A DNA stretch of 64,000 nucleotides, from contig MNCI01010443.1 in the NCBI GenBank assembly GCA_015680685.1, forward strand, positions 721,483 to 785,482, written 5' to 3'. Each line of letters opens with the position of its first letter. Positions within the stretch are counted from its first letter, which is position 1. The position numbers were made by a program, and so were the translations under genes. Origin of the DNA: Gnetum montanum (Eukaryota; Streptophyta; Gnetopsida; Gnetales; Gnetaceae). Shown here piece after piece: positions 33,796 to 45,797 of this stretch. The notes beneath the pieces are model-generated. The model did not search any database and was not told the DNA's origin. It worked only from the letters and a program-made list of their open reading frames with translations.

Positions 33796-36700
33796 ATGAA
33801 GGGGAAAGCAGAAACAAGCCAACACAAGGGGAAGAAGCAAGCTAGCTTATCGTTTGTGGAGGAGAGTGAAAAACTACTTCAACACCTTCCCCAACCCAAG
33901 ATTTCATCATGGGCAGGGACTCTACACAGGTATGTTTTTCTTTCGTTCTTGTTCCATGGCATTATATTGTAGTGCAAGCATAGCATGAGCCATTAGGGTT
34001 GCCATTTTTGCTATGTTTAAAAGTGAAAATTTTGCTAGATTTTGGGGTTTGTATCATGGTTTTCTTGTTGCTGTGAACTTCGGGCATCAGGGACATTGCC
34101 GGGGTTTTGAGTTTTGCCATTTTTTTGGCTACTATGTGATGACCCAATCATGGGTAGCATAAGGATCAGTTAGCAGTGTGAGGATGAGACCTAGGACATG
34201 CCCAACGTGGCAACCCAGGACACACTGTGGCTTGAGCAAATCAGGACATGTCTTAGCATGAGGAATGAGGGAATGCCTAGCGTGAATAATGAGGGCACAC
34301 CTCAGCATGAGTTGTATTGCAAGGCATGTATGGGCCCTGACATGCATTGTAGGGATGTAGGTGTGGTCTAGTGACCCAAAGTACACCAAAACCTGCAAAT
34401 TTGTTTATTTTTGGATGATCAGTTAGCGTGGGTCCAGGGTACACCCAGCATGAGCGGCCTAGGGTTTGAGCATTGGTGCAAGGATTGAGAGGCTGTGAAC
34501 ACCCCAGGGAAAGTGATTTTTTGGTAATTTTTTTCCTGGGTGTGAGTGCCCTACGAAACTACAATTTTTGTCCATTTTTGCCTGGGTGTGAGCGCCCCAG
34601 GAAACTGCAATTTTCATGTCTGGAGCAAAATTGCAATTTTTTGTTTGTGATTTTTGTGTCTGCAAAAATTTCTCAGCTGCTTCTATAATGTGAGTTGCAT
34701 GATTGAATGATTTACAGTTTGAGTCACATTTGTGGGTTGCAGCATTGTGAATGCATTCCTTAGTCACGTTTTACTGCATTATGTACTGTAGCGTGAGTTC
34801 CCTGGAACTAGTGCATGAGTGAATGAGAAAGGAGTAAATTATTCGCTTGGTGTTGCTAGTTATTTGTATCTTTTTTTGTTACTTTCTTGGGCTAGACAAT
34901 GAATGTACATGTTTTGCATTTGCACTTGTGCGTTGGTTTACTGTGAAATGAATTTTTAAATGTACCCCAGCGAGCGTTCCAATAAACATTGATATCCTTG
35001 TCTCATGGGGTGATCTTATGCATGATGAATATTATTTAGTTGTTGGGTTTATTTATTTTTCTTATTTTATTTTGTTTTTAATTTATATGTTTTATATATT
35101 TTAATTCACTTACCTAAATTTCTTGTTCTATGCAGGGGGCTAAGCCTTTTCTCCTCGTGGTTGAACTTGTCGGTGTGCTATCTTGGTTTGGCCCTTTGGA
35201 ACCGAACATGACTAGTTATGACATGTGGATCGGGGTGCATGTAATATGGTTTTGTTTGAATGTTGGTGCATTTTTATCATTTATTTTGCAGAATTTTAGC
35301 ATTGTCATATGGTCTCATTTGAGTGAGCAACTGACTCGCAATATTGTTGAGACCTTGTTGTTTGGCTCAACACGGGGCATATTAGCTTTTGTTGTGGACA
35401 TAGATAAGGGACCATATATAGTCAAGGGGGGTGCTCCAAAAGGTCCTAGATCAATGCATCCTTTGACCCATGTGTGGGGATTGCCTTCTTGCAACCATTA
35501 CAATAGTAGTAGCACACTTTTCCTAACCTACCGTGTACATACACTATTCCAGAATCTGCCTGGAACAGTATACAAAGTAGACAAGTATGATATTTTATAC
35601 TTGTATTAACTTTGGTTCCTTTAACTTTATATCATTGCTTATGTATGAATATCCTTTTCTTTTGCAGTCCCTATTTTGCTGAGCATGGATTGCACGAGGA
35701 TGATAGTGGGCTTGCGTTAGTGCATACAGCCTTGGAGGTGTTCATGATGGACCCCACTCTTCGTGCTGCAGTGCTAGGCCAAACCAAGGATGCTATCATC
35801 AATTATCCTAGGCAATTCTCTAGGGCCCTTGAATGTTGTCAGGTTCACAGCTGGCTGCATGAGGAAAGGCCTCCTGATGGGCCTGTTTTTCCTCAATTGG
35901 TAGTTTCTAGGGCAAGTGTGCCTACTCCATTTACTAATGGTAAATGGTTGTGTTCTAGGCTTGGTTTTCATTTTTTTGTTACATAATTGCTTATCATATT
36001 CTTAATTTTTACTTAGTGTCTCCTGTGTATTTTCTACAGCGATCGTTCCCCTTGATGAGGTTACCATCATATCTGGGCATACTGAAGCTACTCTCTTTAT
36101 GAAGTTTGGAGAGATAGAGGAGTCACAACGGTGGCTACACAAGAAGGCACCTAAAAAAATCATTAGCCTTCTTACCAATGTAGGCTTGATGAACCTATTT
36201 ACTACCTTGACTCCTACCATTCCTATGACGGAAATGGTTTCCATTGTTGACTCTTTTAACAATGATGTCTCTTATTTTACTACATGAGTTCGGGGAGTTA
36301 AGGTGTCTTTCCACCTAACTACTAAATTATTTTCTGATCTCTTCAATGTACCAATGGATGGTGCTAAGGTGTCAGTGGATAGAGAAACTAGAGAATGCCA
36401 TGTGATCAAGGAACTTGAAGACTAGCTAGGTGTACCATGGGGTGCAAAGGATTTTGTCATGCAAGCTGACACTCGCTTGACAGAGGTAAATTTTCTGTAC
36501 CCACTCTTTAGAGCACGAGCGTTCCCTAAGTCTCTTTCCCAAGCAAGAAGTCTTGGGATTGAGTCTGCACGTGTTATGCACTCAGTCTTGGAGACTGGCA
36601 TGTGCTACAATTGGGCACAGTTCCTTGTATTAGGCCTCTGTGGAGAGATTATTAGGCTATGCTCCAATGTTGATGCTAAGTTCCACTTTACCTTTGCATT

Positions 36701-38814
36701 TTTCACAGGCTATCTCCGTAGGTTTGCTGAGTTCTTAGTGGTCTATGGAGATAACCATTATGTGTTAAGGGATCAGTTACAGTTGTCTTGCCCCTAGATC
36801 TATCATCTATTTAACACTACTAGATCCCAAGATCCACCTGAAGGTATCAAAGAATTAGTCTTTGTTAGGACAGGGGGTGTAGCCAGTCGTTCCCATCATT
36901 CGCGTGATAGCTTGGGGTTGGAACCACCTAAACCGCACACAACTATTAGGAGAGCTGAGCACTTGATCTAGGAGACTGTTGGAAAGGCTAAGGCCAAGGC
37001 GAAAAAGGCTAAGCATTCAAGGGAACTTGTTATTAAGGTGAGACCGCCGAAGGCAAAGAAGATTCGATTCATCTTGCCAGGAGTGGGTGAGTATTTTTAT
37101 TATTTTTTTTCTTTAAGTGTTTTTTTATCATTTTTTGAATTTATTTGCTTACTTAAATGTTCTTACCTATTATGTCATGCTAACTTTAGATTTTTTGGTG
37201 TTAACAGAGGATACCCCTAAGAGGGAAAGGGAAGAGTTAGCTCCAATGGGTGAGCCTAAAATGGTTATCACTGGGTGTGACAAAGAGGAGGAAATGAGAG
37301 AAGAAGTGGTTGGGGCTATTCCCATATTATGGGGAGAGGATGAAACAGATACCATGGGAGTCACACTTGTAGAGGATTTAGATGCCCTTAAGCATTCAAG
37401 CAAGGAGAACGGTGTCTTTGACGGTTTCTTTGATGGGTCTCTACACCTTGGTAAGTCTTGTTATTTTGATCCACATTTTGTACTTCTTAGCTTTGTAAAT
37501 TATTTTGATTATGATGGCTCTTCTTAATATCAGACATGGATGTTGAAGCGCCTGAAGCACATGCATCTCAGGCAGATGGCTTGGAGTTGGAGCCCCCAGT
37601 TGAGGTGCCTTCCCATATAGATTCAACATCCATTGATCCATTGAGGCCATGGCATGATGTGCCAAATAAAGTAGACTTTGTTACTAGCATTGTCAATGAT
37701 GTTGTTGCTCGTCTGCAATAGGCTCATCATGAGTTAGTTGTGAACTTTATACTAAGTGCCTGGGTTCATTATGTTTTTGCATCTATTGGAGGTCCCTTGT
37801 TGGCTCATATATGTAATGTTTGTACTTGTAGGTGCGAAGCTTCAATGGAGTCCTTCTGAGGCTACCCATATTAATGGTCTCCTAGAATTGCCCAAAGATA
37901 TTGAATAGATCCTAAGAAGAATTTATGATGCGGTTTTGGGTTGTGTTGTTCCAAATGCCAAGTCTCTCTGGACCTGCAAGTGCTCAATTGAATAGTTATG
38001 GCTTGAAATCCAATCATTGAAGGAAATTTGGTGAAGGTGACAGAGGAGAGGAATGACTTGCAAGCCCATTATGATTTTTCCTCTGCTATATTGGAAGGTG
38101 ATAGTACCTGGTGTACATCCGAGATCACCTATGCATGTTATTGGGCAGACTTGAATAACAAGGTGCAGGTGATTCAGGATCTAGCCAAACAGAGGGCCAA
38201 AATGGATTTGTTAAATAGGAAGTGCCATGATTGGAAGTCCTTTGCATCCAAGGTACGTAAATGGGGCCAGGATTAGAAAGATCATAACAACCAATACAAA
38301 AAGTGGTTGAAGGAAGAATCAGTTGAACGTCGCCGTTTGGAGATGTTCGTGGAGGGGTTAGGCTTGTGCTCTTCCTATGAGAAGTTCCTTGAGTGTACAG
38401 AAATGGAGGGGTCTCCTGAGAGATCCATTACCACCACCTATAGGGAAGCTTCAACAAGCATGTTTCCTCTTGAGTGCCCTTCCTGGTCATCAGTGGACAA
38501 GGGAAAAACCTTGGCCAATATCAACCTCAGACTTGAGAAAGACTGGGCATGTGTGCCCGAAGAAGAGATTCTACGGTGCCTGGAAGCTAATCTCAGGCCT
38601 TCCCCACTTGTGAGTGTCTTATTTCTTGCATTATTTTATTTCTTCCAGTCATCATTTCTTTTTTAGTATCTTGTGCTTTTAATTTGTTTGTCTATGTTTA
38701 CTTATTTTGTTATTTTTCTTGTTTTTGTTCTTATTTTTATCTTTATAGGGATATGGTGATGGGGCTGGCCCCAGTGGGATGGGAGCTGATGACATAGAGG
38801 AGTTTGAGGCCTAG
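33796..38814 (+). pseudogene. Spliced gene on the strand opposite to element B's pol (about 8 exons)
   Basis: Exons read as 33796-33929, 35136-35584, 35668-35939, 36040-37086, 37208-37450, 37534-about 37755, 37832-38609 and 38749-38814. Introns 2, 3, 4, 5 and 7 have GT-AG ends and carry the frame across exactly. The exon 1-2 join is off by one and the exon 6 donor is weak. Exon 1 is basic (KGKAETSQHKGKKQ). Exon 4 holds the conserved domain: GLMNLF, a VRGVKVSFHLTTKLFSDLF segment, RARAFPKS, VMHSVLETG, LCGEIIRLCS. From memory this resembles the plant 'putative transposon protein' family (Pfam PF20167). Its end is basic (KAKAKKAKHSREL). Exons 5-6 are acidic, exon 7 is coiled-coil-like, exon 8 ends Gly/acid-rich with TAG. 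Inactivated by about eight in-frame stops, mostly TAG, and a shift near 38028. Related copies: 3086-4870, 22920-25070. Confidence 0.7.
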
Positions 38815-38987
38815 CCCCCTCCTAATACTAGTGCATGATTTGGCTTATTAGTCTTGTTAGTCTTGTAATTTCTTTATTAGTTTTTTTGTCTTTCAGCTTA
38901 TTTTGTTGTTTTTGGAATATGTGAAGACAAATGTAACATGATCATGGTGTAATATTTTGTCATCCTATTGCCACGTTAACACTCTGC

Positions 38988-39036
<49 letters not shown>

Positions 39037-39174
39037 TTGCTTTTTCGAGTTTATTTGTGAACATGAATGTAAACTAGAATCATGTCTGGTAAGAATAAAA
39101 TAAATGAAAATTGTCACTTGCAAAATGTAAGCAATAATGACATAGCAAAGTTTTGGTAAACTAACGATGTATTG
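38815..39174. other. 3' flank of the antisense gene, with microsatellite
   Basis: AT-rich sequence downstream of the last exon, no gene. Holds the AC/AT repeat at 38991-39036. Confidence 0.45.
38991..39036. repeat. Compound microsatellite (AC)n(AT)n
   Basis: About 14 AC units are followed by about 9 AT units. Confidence 0.95.
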
Positions 39175-39375
39175 TGCTATAGTTTAAAGCCATTTTGGGC
39201 CATGCGTATCAGTTTAGAGTCATGATGGACTATTGTATCTTTGTCAAAGAAAGGGAGGAGTTTATAGTTGTTTCAATAAATTTTAAAAGAACTGTCCATT
39301 TCTGATCGTGGCTAGTTTAACGTCATTGCGGATGCTCGGTAGTTTAACGTCATTCCGGACACCTCATAGTTTATC
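39175..39375. repeat. Short degenerate repeat array 'agtttaaagccattttgg', element B, protease side
   Basis: Units near 39181, 39210, 39248, 39312, 39341 and 39367 carry 'agttta(a/t)ag(t/c)cat..cgga(c/t)'. Same phrase as at 29385 and 25398. It lies between the 3' end of the antisense gene and protease, as the array in copy 1d does. Confidence 0.55.
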
Positions 39376-39399
39376 TTAGTTGTTGATCTATTTCTTTAA

Positions 39400-40260
39400 T
39401 TTTGTAATTTTCGGTGAAGGGTGGGACATGTAGGCATGATTTTGTACTTGCCATCCCCCTTATTGAATACATCAAATGGTAGTTTTGACCAAGGGACATA
39501 TGTGGGAATGGCTCCTATGTCTACATATTTTGATGCTTCCTCTATTTTAGAAGGTTGCAGGTTGGAGATTGACCATTGTCTAGGGCTTTATTAGTGTTTT
39601 CTTGCATAGTTTCAGATAGTTCAACCTCTGATCCTTGGTTTGTTCCTATGTGTGAGGAAGTAAATAGTGTTGCTGCATGCCCATGTATGACGATTTCACC
39701 ACCCTTGTAAGGTAGGTGAATTTCTTGATGGATAGGAAAGGATACAGCTTTTAGTTGAGCTAACCAAGGCTGTCACAAAATCAAATTGAACCCCAACATC
39801 TCATCAATGACTACAAATTCGACTGATGTGGGGAACTGGTCGCCTGTTATGAAATCCAAGGTAACCATGCCTTTTACCATGACACGGGAACCACTGAAAG
39901 ATTTCAAGAATGATGTTGTCATTGGCCGCATTTGTTCCGTGAGGCCTAGTTGTTCAATGATAGGGAAAGGTATTACATTTTTTGCTGCTCTGTCATCGAC
40001 ATGCATCCTATGTATCTTAAATTGGTCAATTTGTATCGTTATAAACATAGGGGCGGTAGTGACCTCTCCCGTTTTTTCATCTTGTTTAATGTCATTGGCA
40101 TGAAATCCTAGAGACATGGACCTTGATTCTTGATGTGGAGAAAATATAGTGTAAATAGATGGTTCATTTGAAGGAAGGTCTTCACTAACATGGATTGAAG
40201 TCAACATACATACTAGAGCTTCCCGATGTACCAGGGAGGTCATTACCAGGTCATATAGGC
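39400..40260 (-). pseudogene. Aspartic protease, element B (broken)
   Basis: Minus 40243-39773 is open. It contains MFITIQIDQFKIHRMHVDD then RAAKNVIPFPIIEQLGL, where a D-(T/S/D)-G(A/S) active site is expected; the Gly is replaced (DDRAA). LKSFSGSRVMVKGMVTLDF and FPTSVEFVVIDEMLGFN follow. After a stop, the C-terminal extension conserved in Tat elements is readable (WLAQLKAVSFPIHQEIHLPY, KGGEIVIHGH; about 39770-39670). The two pieces match 5350-5960 and 25850-26362. It would process the polyprotein; the altered active site suggests it cannot. Confidence 0.75.
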
Positions 40261-43159
40261 TTATAGAGGTGTTCTTTTGCTTTAGGACCTATGTAACCTA
40301 GGTCAGGGCACTAGCCAAGTCTTTGCTATTTGGAATGTTTTTATCTATTGAGATTTGATCCATTTGACCCAACATTTGCATCTCTTGTAGGAGAGTTTTC
40401 ACGTTACTAGCTGTAGCTGTTGAGCTTGGGACATTGGACACTCCCGAGTTCTTGTTTTGGTGACTCGTGCTAGGCTGATCAGTAACTAGAACCATAGGGA
40501 CAACATTCAATGGTGCGGGCTTTGGTGGTCCTAACTCATGACCATGATGTTCTTTTGCCAATCGTTCCCTAGTTAGTCTATCAGTGAAGAATTCTCATGA
40601 GGGTTTCGGGGGAACTGTTGGGGATTGTACATTGAAGTGTTGCGGCACCCAGATTACAAATAGAGCAGGTTGAGTTTGCGATGGCACATTTGCTGTTGCA
40701 ACCATCAGGTGTACTTGGATGACAAATGGTTTTCGTAGCATAGGAGGTGTATGTGTGGCAAAAGAAGCTTGTGGAGGTGTTAGTGTAGATACAGTTTCAG
40801 CAGGCACACAAATCACAAAAGGCCTTCATGGGATGTCTTGTTCATTGCTAATATGGATGGTGTTAATCAAATATAATGCCTCTTTGGTGTTAAGAGGGTC
40901 TTTGTAGACCCCCATAGATTGATTTTGAGTTCTTACTGGGTTGGCTTCATCGAAGAATATCTCACCTCTGTCAATCATACGTTGTATGTCTTGTTTTAGG
41001 GTGAAGCAGTAATCGGTTCCATGTTCACATCGCTAGTGATACTCACAAAATCTATTTAACCTGAAACATCTTGGAATAGGGGGTTCATTAGCTATTGCCA
41101 ACGTTGGGTTTTTAACTAACTCATAGTATCGGTCATGTCTTTAAGATTTTTCAGGAGACATTTGCTTATGTTGAATCATCCTAGCCTTTAGAAGTTGGTC
41201 CAATAGTTGTGATGGCTTCATGGGTAAGGGTGTGTATTGAGCAGGGTCTTTTCATTCAAAGGTACAAGTATGACTCATGTTAGCAATTTGGGTAGAGGAG
41301 GGTTCATGCATAGGTGTAGGAGCAGTTCTTTTGTGACTAGTGGGGGTAGCAGGTTGTTTCCCTTTTTGCCCTACATTGTTGGGTCAAAATGTCTCTGCCA
41401 CTGCTATGACTGTTATTTTAGACTTGTCTTTATCTTTCTTCTTATGTTGGCTTTTGAAGGTTAAGTAAGTTGGGTCATGACTTGTCTGTGCTACCTCTTC
41501 TATATTTTTTATTTGGAAAAATGTCTGGCTTAAAGTATGAGTGTTCAGATAATAGAGTTTTGAATTAACGAAATCATTAACGGCACTCTTGAGGATTGTA
41601 AGTAAATACGTTTCTGGGATAGGCTCATGAAGTTCGTTAAGAGTAGCGCTTCATCTTTGGATGAACTTTTGTACGAGCTATAATGGTGCTTGTTTTATTT
41701 GGATTAGACTGTCTAGCATGGCTTCAGGTTTTAGGTTATACTTAAAACGGGTAATGAATTGATGTAACAAATCCTCTAGAGAGGATATTGAGTTACGTGG
41801 TAAGGATCAGTACCAGTCTAAGGCTCTTCCAGTTAAGGACATGGAAAATACATGCAGGATTGCATGAGGCTAGGCCTAGAGTAACAAACACTCTAATCGA
41901 AATGTCACTAGGTGAGCATTTGGATCTCCCTCTCCATTATACTTGGTCAACTACGGCAATGAAATTCCTTTTGGTAGAGTCAATGGTGACACTGAAGAGC
42001 TAATCGGATCATCCTGATAAAAATCCATCACCTTAACTTCTTCAGTGTTTTCCATTTTGAAGAGCTTTACCTCATCAGTTAACGCTTGCATCATTTTCCT
42101 AGCCTCTACCCATTCTTGGGAACTAGGTGGACCAGCTGGTTGATTAGATTGAGCATGATAATGGTTAGATTGTTGTGTGATTTGTGGAAAAGATGACTGC
42201 AGGGTGGTTGATGGTTGTACTTGAGAGACATTCATGGATGGGATTGTAACGGGTGGTATGCTTTAATGAGCCGGTTGATGTTGTTGAATGACAGGTGCGG
42301 GCCACTACCTAGTTACAAGTTGTGAGGAAACATCCTGAACCTGTTGAGTTGCAGTAGTGAAGGGCATTCCTTGGATTTGTACTTGTGATATATAATGAGT
42401 AGATGTAGAAGTGGGTATCACAGATGGCATCCCAATTATTTGGGGTTGGAAGGTCACTCCTATATTAACTTGAGAGGGGATTTGTTGGGATTGTCCTTGT
42501 GAGAGAGAGGGTAAACTGGCAATTAGAGGGATAACAGGGATGGGCACATTGAATTGGGTGTTGGTCATGGGGAGAGTATGAATGAGAGTGGATGCTTCCT
42601 ATTGAGAAATAGGTTCTTGAATGTTTGTAAATGCATGAAGTGGCATAGTCTCTCCCGTGAAAGGGTGGAATAATCAATTTGCATAAGTATGAGGACTTAG
42701 AGTGTGGTACGAATCCCCATGTTCAGATTGAGCTACAAAATCATCTTCCTCATCTTCATTTTGAGGCTCTACAGTAGGTTGCCACAATGTTTGATTCCTT
42801 TCCAGGAGGAGCTGGGATATGAGTTCATGGTAGGATTCAGAGAGGGGAAATATGTTATATGCTGAAGGGATAAAGTTATGGCCCCCTTTATAGATGAGTT
42901 CATAATGTCATTTTGCTTCCATTTTCGTGTGATCAACAGGTAGGTTAGCTTGGATCTTTACGCAGATGAAGTTGTATTGTTCTGGGGTGAGAATTATATA
43001 GGAGGGGTCCTTGCCTTGTAACCTAAGTGATCGATGAGTTGGCCCTTAAGGGTTCATCTCTCCAACGGTGACTATGGGTTTAGTTGTGGTCACAGGTTTT
43101 GAGATTTCAACATCAAGGTCAAAAATGGGCAATGTTGATTTGATTTGAGAAGATTCCAT
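40261..43159 (-). pseudogene. gag: Gag polyprotein, element B (broken)
   Basis: The start at 43159 (MESSQIKSTL) follows the repeat-rich leader. In order on minus: N-terminal block SLRLQGKDPSYIILTPEQYN (about 43040-42980), acidic stretch near 42740, Gln/Pro/Ser-rich region (42677-41951; GNX-like repeats of SQVQ, QSQQIPSQ), capsid-like domain (about 41840-41560; SISSLEDLLHQF, LVQKFIQ, YLLTILKSAVNDFVNSKLYY), Lys-rich linker (41450), zinc-knuckle segment (about 41060-40960; CEYHQRCEHGTDYC, that is CxxH with a later H and C), and IQRMIDRGEI. The tail 40816-40298 is Pro/Thr-rich. Several TAG stops. It packages element RNA in family members. Confidence 0.8.
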
Positions 43160-43470
43160 GTGTGCAAACTAGCTTGATCAAGTTGGGTAGTGTGTGCAGA
43201 TATGAAACTTGGGCAATCTGGGTGTATGCAAGCTAGCTTGAGCAAGCTGGGTAGCATGTGCAGCTTGGGCAAGCTGGGTGTATGCAAGCTAGCTTGAGCA
43301 AGATGGGTGTATGCAAGATAGCTTGAGCAAGTTGGGAAGCATGTGCAACTATGCAGCTGTGCAGCTTGGGCAAGCTGGGCATACATAAGCTAGCTTAAGC
43401 AAGCTGGGCAGCGTGTGCAGCTTGGGCAAGTTGGATGTATGCAAGCTAGCTTGAGAAAGCTGGGCAGCGT
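43160..43470. repeat. 30-bp-type tandem repeats in the leader of element B
   Basis: Repeated 'gtatgcaagctagcttgagcaagctggg' with interspersed 'cagcgtgtgcagcttgggcaagctggg'. Same unit as 269-540, so the array is an old property of the family. Confidence 0.75.
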
Positions 43471-43529
43471 GTGTAGCTGTGAAGCATATGCACTTCTATG
43501 AGGGAGGTACAACATATAGCATGTCTATG

Positions 43530-43870
43530 ATTAAAAATATAGTGTGTGCACGTTGGGATCAAAGGCATAACTTGTGTACGTTGAGGATAAGGCACAACAT
43601 CTGAAGACAGGGCACAATGTCGAAAGACAAGGAAGAATGTCTGAAGATGAGGCACAATGTCTATAGGTAGAACATAGTGTCTAGGATAGAAGGTAACGTC
43701 TGGAGGCAAAGGAAAACATGTGGATGTTGAGGTTTGTGTATCGACATTGAAGAGGATACGACATATGAACGTTGAAGAGGGTGCGGCGTATGAACACTAG
43801 ACAACAGGTAGTTTATGGACGTTGGACAATAGGCAACGTATGGATGCTGGGCCATGGGCAATTGGCAGAC
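43530..43870. repeat. Second leader repeat of element B ('aggcacaatgtctgaagac')
   Basis: Loose repeats of 20-27 bp (gaagacagggcacaatgtc, tgaagatgaggcacaatgtc, tggacgttggacaataggca) fill the leader after the 30-bp array. No coding signal. Confidence 0.6.
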
Positions 43871-43943
43871 ATTGGACGTTGGACCCTAGATGCTGGATAG
43901 TGGGGAATGCAATGGTATGTATAAGGAACGTAAATGGAATTTC

Positions 43944-43960
43944 CCTCCTTCTAGCGCCAA
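43944..43960 (-). other. Primer-binding site of element B
   Basis: Minus reads TTGGCGCTAGAAGGAGGG, 5 bp from the LTR edge at 43965. From memory this is the primer-site type of grass Tat elements such as Grande and RIRE2. Decayed forms are present in 1c, 1a and 1d (near 51483-51500). Confidence 0.65.
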
Positions 43961-43964
43961 TTTC

Positions 43965-45797
43965 TGTACCGTCCGGAATTGTCGGCATAGGGCTAGCGAA
44001 AAATGAACGTCGAAAGATCTTTGGAGAGATACAGATGACTTTGCCTTCGCATGAGGACAAGCTAGAAAAATAAAGGCAAAGTGCCTTGGATGGTCTGCAT
44101 GCAGATCAACCAAGGACTTCCTCAAGCATATACTAATGGCCTATGCTGGGTTTATCGTCACGAAATGTAAAATGAGAGAACATGATGTAACGAAATGTAA
44201 ACATGCAATATAGCGTGTAAATGTAAATAGAATGTATGCATAAACATGCAATGAAATGGAACAATGCAAACAATGAACTAGAAAAACATAATGAAAGGCA
44301 AATAACAAACAATGTTGTTTGAATTAATAGGATGTGCACCAGTCAAAACGTAGTTGCGTTGCAAGTCAAACATTAAGCTTTGATTTGTGGTGTTTACAGG
44401 CATTGGAAATCATGTGCAACCAGGCTCAGGATTTCTGGTTTTCTTTTTCTACTTTTCCTCCCTTTTATGTCAATGAATAGGATATTTATACATTTTTCTA
44501 GGCTTGGGAGTAGGATTCATGAATGAAGTCAATGGCTATGAGATCTGCGAAAAATGGATCGCGTGATAGGTGTACATGGGTGAACTATGTTTTAGACTAG
44601 GTGCATTGTATCATACAATGCAAGCTAGCTTACACTCATAGAAGTAGCATAAGAGCTTGAAAAGCTCACAGATGATGAAGCTTACAATGAAAATTTACAA
44701 TGAATTCTAAGAGGGATTGACTTCAGCTTGCTTGAAACTTCATGGTCCTTTGAATAGATTGCTGCAGGGCATCGATTTGAGTGATTCAGTGGCTATTTGA
44801 AGTATCTCTACTTCACTAGGGCTCCCAACATGAGTTGATTTGGTCCTGGTGTGTCCTCAGCGTGCATCGGAAGTGCTTTTTCTTGGTCGTAACCAGTGGT
44901 CATGTTGGGCTCATGCTGCCAGTGTGACCTCAACGTGACCTCAGTGTGACCATATAGAACTGATACATTTTGAGCTGAATCTTGACCTCTGACGCCTATT
45001 CTTTGAAGTGCAACTGCTGCCTGCTCTCTAGGGTAGCTTGGATGCTAAATTTGAGTCTGTTCTTGCATTGATTTAAGCCACTTTTGACAGGTCACACTGG
45101 GCTCACGCTATTAATGTGACCTCAACATGACCCCAGCATGACCTTAGCGTGAACTAGCCAAAATGCCATGTTTCATGCCCAATTTTTGATTTTCTGGAGC
45201 CTGTGAACAAGTAGAAATTTTGCTAAAAATTGATGTTGAAAATTGTGCTTGGGATTGCTTTATTTGATCTATTTTTATTTGGTCACACTAGGCTCATGCT
45301 CTAGCGTGACCCCAGCATGACCTGGGCATGAGTAAACAAATCATGCAATTTTGAGCTTAATTTTTGAGGTTCTAGAGGCTGGGAGATGCAATTAACATCA
45401 GTGAAGCTCGAGGGGAGTCTACGTGCTTGAATTCAAACTATTTTGGCTTGGTTCAAGGGCTTTGAAAGTTGGTCAAGCTGTACTCATGCTCTACTCATGT
45501 TAAGTAGCATGACCTTAGCATTACCTTAGTGTAAGTAGCAAGATTCATGCAATTTTGACTTAAAATCTTGGGTTCTAGGTGCTGAAACTTGAAGTAGTCA
45601 TCAGTGGGCCTCAAGGGGGTCTTGACCATTCAAAGTAGAACAGTTGTGACCTAATTTGAAAGTTGTTAGGGTTGGTCATGTTGAGGGCAAGCCAGCTTGA
45701 GTTCCATGCCTTGGACAAATTTTTTGCCTCTTGAATGCCAAAAGAGCTTGTGTCATTCCTGTTTCAAAGTTTTAAGCTGAAATTTTGTGGTGTTTTA
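43965..45797 (-). mobile_element. 5' LTR of element B
   Basis: TGTACCGTCCGG...TGGTGTTTTA on plus, 1.83 kb, with minus TATA at 44483-44490. Co-linear with 26363-28264. Differences are many and mostly transitions, so the insertion is old. Right of it the protease of copy 1d resumes. Confidence 0.85.

Larger units (their letters stand above)
26363..45797 (-). mobile_element. Family-1 element B: full-length Tat-lineage Ty3/gypsy retrotransposon, about 19.4 kb
   Basis: Bounded by a 3' LTR (26363-28264) and a 5' LTR (43965-45797) with matching TGTAC/TTTCA-type ends. It is flanked by the two halves of a protease gene from copy 1d, which proves a single insertion. On minus the order is leader with repeats, gag, protease, [opposite-strand spliced gene], RT, RNase H, second RNase H and integrase. 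The second, Asp/Glu-containing RNase H places it in the Tat lineage (Ogre, Retand, Grande and relatives). Size fits the large Tat elements. Stops and shifts in all genes make it inactive. The position of the antisense gene between protease and RT differs from Grande/Retand, where it follows integrase. Confidence 0.85.

Noticed and set aside
33426-33817. Minus-strand open frames rich in Leu/Phe/Ser that look like membrane proteins
   Set aside because: Low-complexity reverse reading of the repeat-rich upstream region of the antisense gene. No homologue elsewhere in the window.
33796-38814. An ordinary host gene captured between two transposons
   Set aside because: Homologous copies with the same exon order lie at the same place, next to protease, in 1a and 1d, so it is part of the element family.
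38991-39036. Origin or regulatory element in the AC/AT stretch
   Set aside because: Simple compound microsatellite, with nothing beyond composition to support a function.
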